From assembly GCA_910574455.1 (NCBI GenBank), contig CAJSYZ010000004.1, positions 1 through 64,000 of the forward strand: a stretch of 64,000 nt of DNA. The letters run 5' to 3'. The position numbers were made by a program, and so were the translations under genes. The first letter of the stretch is position 1, and the number at the start of each line of letters is the position of its first letter. The stretch comes from Trichaptum fuscoviolaceum (taxonomy: Eukaryota > Basidiomycota > Agaricomycetes > Hymenochaetales > Trichaptaceae). This document shows, piece by piece, positions 55,801 through 64,000 of the stretch. A model generated the notes under the pieces. The model worked only from the letters and a program-made list of their open reading frames with translations. It had not been told where the DNA came from and did not search any database.

Positions 55801-56950
55801 AGCAGTCGGTCGAAACGATGTCTCTACACAGAGCCGTCCGCAGTGACTCAGACGACATTGAGAAACAGCACTCGAAGAAGCACCGTGCTCTCCGTTGCTA
55901 CCTCTCCATGGTCCTCGACCCTCCCTTCGCCTCCTGTTCTCGCTCATCTCACGAAGGGATGTGTACAGTTCTCCTGCCCGCTGTTGGGCAAGTCTTTGAC
56001 GCCTTTGCTCTGTCCCTCTTGACCGATTCAACATCTCGGGACGAGATCGCCCTCCGCCATGATGTTGGCTCGCAGCTGTAGAACTGGTCGCTCTCGCCGC
56101 CTTTGCACCCTGAAGTGTCACAAGTGCGCTTTGGATAGCTACGGGCGAGGGATGCGCGGAACCGGAGTATGTCGTGAAGGTGCGGTTCGAGGAGGTGGAG
56201 GAGGGGTGCGCGGATGTCGATTTTGGAATGGCCCTCTGCGGCTGATGCTGCGAAGCGTAGTACGAGGTAAACTCCTGGTAGCAACACCCGTAGTTCGCCA
56301 TCTGGTGCTGTTAATGCGGGTCGTATGCGTCCATCATTGTGGAAGCCTGGTACAGCTAGTCCGATGATGGGGAGGATCACAAAGCAGGTGCAATGGCATA
56401 TTATGGCAACAGTCGCGTTGGTCGACGCGCAGGCGCCATTGTCCCGCTCGCCGTTCGGGTACCGCAATCCTGCCGTACATTGTATTGCAGGGCAGGGCCA
56501 CGCACCATACCTAGAATGCAAGCTCTCCGGTGAGCTTGCACTCACGTAGATACAGTATCTAATGTAAATTATTTGCTGCTGCCAATGCGGCACAGTTTTC
56601 AGTGAAATTTAATTTTTTTTTCCTGCAAAAATTTCCTGCCGCATGCAAAATGTTGGCTTTTGCTAAATTAGGAGTGGCAAGTTACAAGTAATTTAACCTT
56701 TTAAGTTCGGACCTGAATGTGAATATTTTGGGAATTTACAGCATTTATTTGTGGCCTGGGTAGAGCCCTGTGCTCCGAATGTGGGTGGACACCTCAGGGT
56801 CCTCAGTGTCCCTGTGCAAACCCCCAAAAAAGGCGGTGGATCTACATTGCTATACTGGGCTTTGTGTGTCCACTGTAACTACTGGGGCACATACCACACT
56901 GGTTTACAGTAAATTACAGTAACTATGGAATTAGACTGCTGGCAGCAGTG
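52831..56950. mobile_element. hAT-like non-autonomous DNA element (4120 bp)
   Basis: Flanked by ACTAGTC on both sides (52824-52830 and 56951-56957; 8 bp with one mismatch). The ends are imperfect inverted repeats of about 80 to 110 bp: CAGTCCTACCAGCAAATTAATTC against CACTGCTGCCAGCAGTCTAATTC, then TTACTGTAAASCAGTGTG on both sides. Removing the element restores the reading frame of gene D. The TSD size, its central CTAG and the CA(G/C)T ends fit hAT. No transposase was recognised inside. Confidence 0.75.
53335..56310. other. Unrecognised frames inside the hAT-like element
   Basis: Plus frames 53335-53547 and 53526-53924, minus frame 54566-54099, and overlapping frames at 55656-56301 have intron-like junctions (a donor GTATGT at 55540 and acceptor TTGTAG at 55593). 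None matches a transposase or a named family. They may be captured host gene fragments. 54570-55430 is AT-rich and non-coding. Confidence 0.35.
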
Positions 56951-57479
56951 ACTAGTCTTTGTTCGCCCGCTATTCCAGCCGAACCAGTTGTCAACGGTAC
57001 GCTTCCCGCATTGGATCTAGTGGCATTACCTTCCCTTGAAAGAGCGACACCTTATATCCCACCTCAACTAGTCAGAACTCAGAAGACAGGCGCTCAGTCG
57101 TCAATTTATTCTCCAGCAGTTCCGGGTCATGCTCAATCGGAATATGGTTCTGCACTTATATACCAGAACACACATGGGAAGAGCCCAATACCGGGTACAT
57201 CTCGCCCATCAGGGCTGCAGCCAGAAAGCGTGTCAGGAATCGCAGTTGCTACAATGACAACTGCAGAATCTCATATGCCTACGTACAATAGCTCTGGTAT
57301 GTTCGATCTTTCGACCCCCTTTACCATTGTTCCGTATTGACGCCAATTCTTGGCGTTCTAGGTCCCATTATGGCCCAGATGATCATGGAAGTGAAGGAGA
57401 AGAAACGAGGATTTTTCTCGCGAATCGTGAAGGCGACAAAGGCTGCCGTGCGAACTGTTGTAGGCAGAATCAACTAGTA

Positions 57480-58040
57480 AAATCTCCCATCTTCCACACG
57501 CCTTGCACGCTGTCATTATTTTCAATTGTTTATTTATCTCGCAGGATGGGAATTCACTCTTGCGCCATGTGTGTGTCGAATTCTTTAACGGATCCTTCCG
57601 GGCAGGATTGCGTGCTCCATATCAGTATTGGTATCTCAAGAAACATGGTCGACACGTGCACAAATACGTCCCCGTCTATCGCTTTTGTTATCGTCACCGT
57701 GGGGTCTGAACCAAGGGCCGATCTTATCCTTGGCAAGTTCTTGGTCTAGAGAATCGTGTTGCTATGTCGTTCATCTCATCGATTGACAAGCACGCATCCG
57801 GGACGCTTGTCACGACTCGGTTCACCATATTTTACAGCGAATCTGCTCGGGTTCACAGTAGCAGTGGGTTGCAACCTTCGTACAAGTTTCAATCTTGATG
57901 TCACGCTAATGCACTTTCTGTGGATAATATCTACATGATTATCTGCTTAGAATGGCTCAAGCGAAACATGAATTGGACTATTTGAGATAATAACAAATTA
58001 CAAAACTTGACGAATCAATCTTCAGAGTCAAGACGTCAAG
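57480..58040. other. Intergenic, no supported gene
   Basis: Between the convergent ends of gene D and the pseudokinase gene. Small overlapping frames only. Confidence 0.4.
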
Positions 58041-59645
58041 CTAAGTTTCTTCCTTCCGCGGTGCAATTCCTGCGTGGATGCGTGCAAGCTTCTTGACTAC
58101 TCGTTTGGAGAACTTAATGCTGATTCGAGCCTCCGATGATAGGTGACGTCGCAACTCTTCCTCTTCGTCGTCGTAATCGTTCTCATAGTTGTCATTAACA
58201 TCGTCGTCCCAACACTCTAGGCATGTCACCACTATGTCTGTGAACACTGAGCCCATCGTCACCGGAACCCATTTCTTCGCAATATCCACGAGGTGCCTAG
58301 TGAGCTCACCGCCAACCTTTCGAGAGTCCTTCGACATCTTCTGTATGTCACGCATCGGGGCCGACATCTGACCGGAGGAATCATGGCGAGTACTCGCGAG
58401 AGATTCCCACAACGCAATCTCTAGAAGGCAGACACCAAGGCTGTACACATCATCGCGCATCTGCAACTTTTCTGTTCGCTTCTCGGCATCGTGCTTCGGG
58501 TGCCTGTAGATCGACGCATCGAAGCCCGCCTCAAAGTACGGCATTGGGAGGCCGCTCATTCCCGATTCCTCCTCCTCATCGCGCGCGGCACCCCATCCGA
58601 GAATGCATGGAACACCCAGAACACCCGGCTGAGAGCGATCCGTCGCGAGGACAACAATGGTATCCGAGCGTATATTCTTGTGAACAAGGCCGAGCGAATG
58701 TATGACCAGTACCGCCCGTGCGAGGTGAAGGGCTAGCGCCACCCGAGACTCGAGCGTGTACAGGGTATCGGAATCGATAAGATGTGCGAGGAGGCTGACT
58801 GGATCTTCATTGGGGACCGGGAGCTCGAAGACGAATGAATCGTTGTCGAAGCCGATACATTTACATCTTGGCAGTGCAATGAAGGCACTGGCTTTGCCTT
58901 TGTTGGGTAATGCTCGTGTTCGACTGCCGTTCAGGAGCATGGCAATCCTCATCGAGTGGGTCTTGTTTATGAACAATTCATTAATAAGATCTCCGCTTCG
59001 AGCACGACGAAGCTGAACTCCAGCCTTGTCTGTATATGGTGTGTATTCGCAGAAAGAGCTCATCGCGCTCAGCTCCCGACCAGATGCTGCGCGGCTCAGT
59101 GCGTCCTTCAGAAATTCTATCACGCCTGCATCAGCGATCTCGCGGGTGTCTCGAGTGCAAAATGGGATAAGCTTAATTCCGTCGTGCAGATTTCTGTTGG
59201 AGTCTCGCAAGTTAGAGATATGCTCCTCAACATCGTCTTTTCCCTTGAAAGCATATTTGATTCTACTGATTGACTGCTTGACCCGAGCTCTGTCCTCGAG
59301 CTTCCTCTTCCATTCTTCGATGACACTGAATAGGGAGGTATACGATATTAGCTATTTGAATTCGACGCAAATACACTTCAAGCTGCTTTACCAATTAACC
59401 TGGTCTAGTGAGTCACTAGCTAGTGAGATTGAGTTCTCTGCATCCTCCTTCACAGGACTATACAACACGTGCTTTCTTCGGAGTCTATCCATCACATCAG
59501 AAAGTGTCCCGAAGCGAAGCGTGGAGGTCTCAAGATCGCGGAGCGTGACCTTGAGGTGTCCGTCTACGCCTTTGTACTCGTTAATCGCTTTGACGACTTT
59601 GACACAGACATCAATTAAATCAAGAATAGTGCCAATGTCAGCCAT
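58041..59645 (-). CDS. HeLo-like / pseudokinase protein (fungal MLKL-like architecture)
   Basis: Two exons (59645-59392 and 59325-58041) join to 512 residues. The N-terminus (MADIGTILDLIDVCVKVVKA; LRDLETSTLRFGTLSDVMDRL; VIEEWKRKLEDRARVKQSIS) looks like the four-helix HeLo/HET-S type membrane-active domain. Residues about 245-460 follow the fungal degenerate kinase pattern found behind HeLo domains: IHSLGLVHKNIRSDTI (about 294-309) in place of HRD, LGW in place of DFG, then YRHP and DDVYSLGVCLLEIALWES (about 376-393). Catalytic Lys, Asp and DFG are not recognisable, so catalysis is unlikely. An acidic stretch (DDDVNDNYENDYDDEEEE) lies near the C-terminus. In characterised relatives, HeLo domains insert into the membrane and kill the cell when activated by a partner. 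That role here is inference. Confidence 0.75.
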
Positions 59646-60161
59646 GATGGTGATTTGAGTCAGAACGTCGTATGAATGACAGAAAGCATACGCGAGCCTT
59701 GACTATTGTTCGCACTTATAGTGACGCAGGACGAGTATGCATGTGCTGTGCGATAGACACGTGTAGAAGGCGTTATCTCTAGCCGTGATACTGGACCTGC
59801 TGCATCGATAAGCATCTGTAGACAGTTTTGATTTAATGACTATGCGTCATCAGCTGGTCCTTGACTAAGGACATCAGCTTGATTCATCAGCTTCGGTGCA
59901 CGTACCCTTCATTCCCTATTGACGCTGCAGAAAGGGCCTGTAAGGATGCAGATGAGCACTAACAAATTCGATACCTGGTTCGAGTACATCCTTCGAATGG
60001 CATATCGGTAACCACACCAGATACATAGAAGAGAAATATGTTATTGACTGAAAGCACGAAAAAGAGATGTGCGTCATAACAAAACAGAATCATAAGGAAC
60101 ATTATCAAAGCCGAAAGATATTAAGCTAGAATACTAGTCCCCTGTACTCATCATCATATTC

Positions 60162-62110
60162 TCATGGGCCGGCGGGTGGTTTGATTTGAGTGAACGGCGT
60201 CAGTCCCTGTTGGAAGTTCAAAGATTTAATAAGGTCAGGCATAGACAAGAGTCAAGGCAGAGCTCACCTTGAGCTTCGTCTGGATTCTCTCCAGAGCGAC
60301 CTTATCTTTATTTAGCGCAGCGGTCAACTTCTCCTTGTACGTAGCGTCATTGTCTTGTTTCTGCAGCGACAATAAGCGCTCCAGTTCAGCTCAAGCCAAT
60401 GAAAGTCGAAGAGGTGTACATACGTTATATGCGTTCAAACATTCGGTCAATTTAGCATTGACCGCGCCGAACAGAGCATCCGACTTCTGCTTGTGGGTCG
60501 CCTCGTTTAAGTTTTGTAGATCATCGATGGTCTTTGCAGCTTGCGTCAGAGCATCAACACCCGCAGTGAGAGTTCTGAAGTTGAAATTGGTAAACAGTCA
60601 CGCGTTGAGAAAGCTGAACTTTAACGTACTCATCGAGGGGAATGAACTTGCTCGCACTCCGCTCCGTGTCTTTGGTGAAGTCGTCTGCAAGTTCCTTGCA
60701 AATGGAAACAAGGACAAGCGACTGGAGATAGAAGGGCCTCTTGACTCTCGCGGCCTTCTTAATAAGATCAAGTAACGTCGACGGAAGCTCGAACTTCCCG
60801 CTCTACAGAAAATTATGAGTATGATTTTAGTCAGACAGTGACTCTAATACCAATGTAACTCACATATAATGCATCGACGAACTCCTTGTATTTCGATTCC
60901 AGCGCTGCGTAGTTCACCTTTGTCTTGTCCTTGATGTGGTCGTGAACTGCCGTCAGTAGTCTTCACACAAAACGTCTGTCAGCCCCTAAAAACCGTCGTA
61001 ATCGCAATCCTCACGTCTTCGCCGCTTCCCACACGGTATGCTTCTTTAAGTGGGCATTCCACTCTCTATTAGCACCCTGTGCCGGAGTGCTTGTTACCTT
61101 ATACGCTTCCATGGCCTCGTTCACGATCATCATACTAGACACGCATTTGACGCTCGATGCCTAAGTTATCGACTGTCAGAACTTTTATTGTAAACGTCCG
61201 AACAACTCACGTCGTCCATATCCGTCTTCGCTTTGAAGGCGGTGTTGATTTCTCCTGCCTTTGTCTTGATGGAAGTCAAATGCGTCGCAGCGCTGACAAT
61301 GATAATGAGGTGCGTAAGTAAAGTAGGACATCAACACTGCTCGCCGTGACTTACGTGCCCTTTAATCCAAGCGCCCTGTTTTTTATATTCTCCGAAAGAG
61401 CATCCAAGACGGTTTCATCATCATGCTTAAGACTCTCTGTGGCGTCTGATTCCACTAGCTCCGAAATCGTCTAAAGTGAAAGATAGACAGGTCTGAATTT
61501 GTTTGCGAGAAATCCGAAGAGATACTAACTTTGAGCTCAGCCTGGGACTTTAATTCGTCCAAGACCTTCTTTACGAGAGCTCGATCGGCCTCCCAGACGG
61601 AGACGACCGAAATGCAGTCTGTTGGCGAATAGACTGAAGAGGCGTTCGCCGCAATCAGGTCTCCAATCACCTTCTTAGTCGACAGCTTATGCTTCTCCGA
61701 ATCAGCTTCAACTGCGAACTTAAAAAGCAAGCTGTAAGCAACGCAACATCAGTATCGTTTCAATGAAGTGAGAGAAAGATGTACTTCTCAAGGGGCTCAA
61801 TTGCCGTCGAATACTTGTCGTAGCTGATCCAGTCAGGCGAGTCGGCATCGTTTACTTTGTTGATGAGCTCATAGATCTCCTTGTAGAGCTTTGTACTATG
61901 GCTAACGACGCGGAGTGAAGAGAATGTGAGCCGCTTCGTACTTCTGAGATCATGACCAAGGAATTGGATGATTGGATGTAGAAGCTCGAGCGAGGCATAT
62001 TCACCCGGATCGGGTAGAGCCTTTTCATCAACAACGAACTCGAAGGATTTCTCTGTGTTAGCTGGACTAAGTGGCCCAGAGGCTTGGGGAGAATTGGTGT
62101 TGTTAGCCAT
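60162..62110 (-). CDS. Helical accessory protein B (paralogue family of three)
   Basis: Ten exons on the minus strand (62110-61785, 61731-61530, 61470-61355, 61292-61211, 61160-61015, 60960-60864, 60802-60630, 60574-60424, 60360-60268, 60206-60162) join to 476 residues. It is paralogous to the protein at 36365-38176 with corresponding intron positions and phases. Shared landmarks are LYKEIYELINKV, IEPLENLLFKF, RPFYLQSLVLVS and an ATHKQKSDALF motif (AHKHSSESIF in A). It is almost wholly helical, with charged coils (KEKLTAALNKDKVALERIQT). The end is PPAGP. No signal peptide or transmembrane helix. Family not recognised. It is adjacent to and in the same orientation as the HeLo-like pseudokinase gene, about 0.5 kb upstream of it. 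Confidence 0.75.
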
Positions 62111-62114
62111 TGCT

Positions 62115-62934
62115 GTGGAATGTCGCTGCACAAGATGGTGTAGGTCGACTGACCAAAGTTTGCTTCAATTTATACTACCAGAATATCGATCCTATTCCCC
62201 CCCCATCATCTGAATATTTTCCCTGCCCTTCCTATCTTCACATGCGCCTCGTACACGGGCTGACGACAAGCGTCTATTTGCTGAGACGCAAGGTGTGAGG
62301 TTGACGTTCACCACATTGCAGGCTCAACGCTCTCGATAGCGACAGCTGGTCAAGTAAGTTCCGTCCGAGATCGTGATGAGTCCCGCACAAGCAGGTGGCA
62401 TCTTGAAAGCTTGTAGAGACGAATCTCTTACTTTGCATCTAAAAAGTAAAGGTTAGCATTGTTTGACTTGAGCTGCTCATGGTTGCGCGCACCGACGACG
62501 GTGAAGGATGAGGTGTCATTAATGAGACGAGCATGTTGAATGTTCAGGCGATGTCCACTTCTGGTATAAAACGCGATGGCCTGCTCTTGAGTAGATGGAT
62601 GCATGCTGTATCCTCGTTCATATTGAGGTCATCGTCGTTGTGAAAACGCGGCATCTCGGACCTAGATCTGAGCAACTTGACACGTCGGGTTCGAGGTGAA
62701 GCAAGCGCCCGCCAGCGCGCCGCGGTGCAGTAAACCAGGCTTTGTCATCAATTCTCACGAGGCAAGGCACATGAACTCAGGCACCTAGTAGGGCACATTT
62801 TACAACCCGCTAACATAAACTAGATAACGGGCCGAGCTTCGCCGGCAGATCCCTTACTCCACCATGATGAGAAAGTGTGAAAGAAAGAGAATTGATAAAA
62901 ATTGAAACAAGCTTAAGAGTAGTGAAAGGTGTTT
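62115..62934. other. Upstream region of helical gene B
   Basis: Likely promoter region of the minus-strand gene at 62110. A C run (CCCCCCCC) lies near 62200. No coding support. Confidence 0.35.
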
Positions 62935-62937
62935 TAG

Positions 62938-63085
62938 GGCCTGCTCGGACCCAGCGATAGTGCGGCGACAGATAGCCTTTTAAGGAGATTGGCGGGCCGT
63001 AGTCAAGGCCAAGACCGGTCTACTAATTGAAAAATACCTTGATCCCTCCTGCCAGCTCCCGCTACCGCCGGATCCGAGCAGGCCC
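62938..63085. mobile_element. Harbinger/Tourist-like MITE (148 bp)
   Basis: Terminal inverted repeats GGGCCTGCTCGGACCCAGCG and GGGCCTGCTCGGATCCGGCG (right end read in reverse), flanked by TTA at 62935-62937 and 63086-63088. The 3-bp TWA target and GGGCCTG ends fit PIF/Harbinger MITEs. No coding capacity. Confidence 0.82.
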
Positions 63086-63089
63086 TTAC

Positions 63090-64000
63090 AGCCCAAGCAA
63101 GAGAGCGCCTACTGCTGGTAAGGATTGGATGAGGTGAAGGCACAACGTAGTATTTGTTGCTGACTAATATTCCCACGAAGGACAGTGGCAGGTATCCCAC
63201 GGCAATTTAGGGGATACAGTGCCCTTTACTCCCAGTGGGAGTAAGGGAACTTTATCTCACTGTGAATATCTCTCCTATGTAGTAGCATCAGGTGAGATTT
63301 CTCAATTAATATACCACTAGCGACCAACCACAAAGTTTACCACTCTCTGGGTATATTTTGTGAAATACTGACATCCACTCGATCTGGACAGAAATTTACC
63401 GTGCGGAAAATAGATATACTCAAGGACACGGAGAAAGCCCTTGCACATTTTTAGGCCAAAAAGGATGACTAGTACATACAGTATGTGCTTGGACCGGTTT
63501 GAAATTGAGTTAAGTTGGTATGGTGGGTGGGTCTCCTTTATGGGGATTTCTTAGCATTGACTGAATCAAAACGGCAGGGATCGGAGTTGCAGAACAAAGA
63601 CAGCTCAGGAAAGTATGCTGAATTCGCTAAGTGCAACGTTGCAAGCGAACTGACTACATGATTACTGAATGTCATCTGAAGTTATCATAGCATTCCTACC
63701 GTACTTTGTATGACATACTACAACCGGGAACCTATAAGATGGAGTTCAACTCAACGCATATTGTGGTTGTAACTCTGCCCACTTCTATTACCTTCGCAAG
63801 ATATAGCTTGAATAAAGGGAGACAGTAATCTTGATGGTACATGTATGGTGTCTATGTCAATAATTAGTATAATAGATTAATTCTGCAAGCTTAAATATCC
63901 TTCCTACTGTAAATAAGCACCAGTCGTGTATTTATGCTCCTTTAAGAGTGCTTTGCTTACTCGTGAAACTTCAATCTTCTGTTAGCTTTTCTGTGTACAT
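63090..64000. other. Intergenic to window end
   Basis: No gene supported. A TCCCAGTGGGAGTAAGGGA-like imperfect palindrome lies near 63231-63250. Open frames are short and motif-free. Confidence 0.4.

Larger units (their letters stand above)
51297..57477 (+). pseudogene. Unknown multi-exon gene D, split by a 4.1-kb element
   Basis: Exons 51297-51463, 51510-51644, 51692-51797, 51861-51960, 52050-52358 and 52423-52830 join in frame. The coding frame resumes at 56958 after the inserted element (52831-56950) and one target duplication, running to 57296, with a last exon at 57362-57477. The protein has a helical N-terminal half (AYFNQTQRLIRIILEML; LRLKELLKKLFV), a compact middle (HILFLLVENKLVRISENAHF; VQLHVLCDRQSVIFFQFG), a long Ser/Pro/Thr-rich linker, and a short cationic amphipathic end (GFFSRIVKATKAAVRTVV). 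As it stands, translation would end at TAA 52848 inside the element, giving 414 residues without the C-terminus. The start may lie further upstream. Family not recognised. Confidence 0.65.

Overview
The window is the end of a chromosome from a filamentous basidiomycete, most likely an Agaricomycete. It opens with about 27 CCCTAA telomere units. Its genes have many short GT-AG introns of about 45 to 70 nt. Gene families also fit: VPS10, F-box/LRR-like, a microsomal P450, a TKL-like kinase, a chromodomain Ty3/gypsy element and a tyrosine-recombinase relic of agaric type. Everything here is subtelomeric: repeats, segmental duplications, broken genes and nested transposons dominate.

Layout. 1-5600: telomere, degenerate telomere-like DNA, a 59-bp tandem repeat, a CCCTGAGCGACGG minisatellite, and a four-exon minus-strand gene (4004-1403) with a ParB/sulfiredoxin-like N-terminus whose tail is encoded by the minisatellite. 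Upstream of it lie three phased direct repeats and a GCGCCCCG array. 6500-21000: an intact VPS10 sorting-receptor gene (12720-17870, 15 exons) flanked by two inverted copies of an F-box gene (8634-9905 and 19258-20514), a truncated VPS10 copy at 6667, and a decayed tyrosine recombinase at about 10.1-11.0 kb. A second truncated VPS10 copy is at about 34.2-34.7 kb. 21-23.7 kb is GC-rich with no recognisable gene.

23698-31501: a Tc1/mariner element (211-bp terminal inverted repeats, TA target site) split inside its transposase by a 6159-bp chromovirus (24465-30623, 5-bp duplication CTGCC). The chromovirus has an 11-nt self-priming site, a textbook -1 frameshift signal between gag and pol, a chromodomain, one frameshift in pol, and a strong excess of GTAC/CGTACG words.

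36-62 kb: an accessory cluster. Three paralogous multi-exon all-helical proteins (36365-38176, 41223-42915, 60162-62110) share intron positions. Near them are a TKL-like kinase gene broken in its APE motif by a 1500-bp gag-only Ty1/copia element with identical 170-bp LTRs, an intact 534-aa cytochrome P450 (48022-50225), an unknown gene split by a 4.1-kb hAT-like element (52831-56950), and a HeLo-like/pseudokinase protein (58041-59645) resembling fungal MLKL-like cell-death architectures. A 148-bp Harbinger-type MITE is at 62938. The remaining sequence to 64000 shows no supported gene.

How the parts may work together: VPS10 and the P450 are housekeeping or metabolic genes caught in the subtelomere. 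The helical family, HeLo-like pseudokinase and kinase could be parts of a fungal self/non-self or cell-death repertoire, but that is inference from architecture and location. All exon models were joined by hand from splice motifs and reading-frame continuity.
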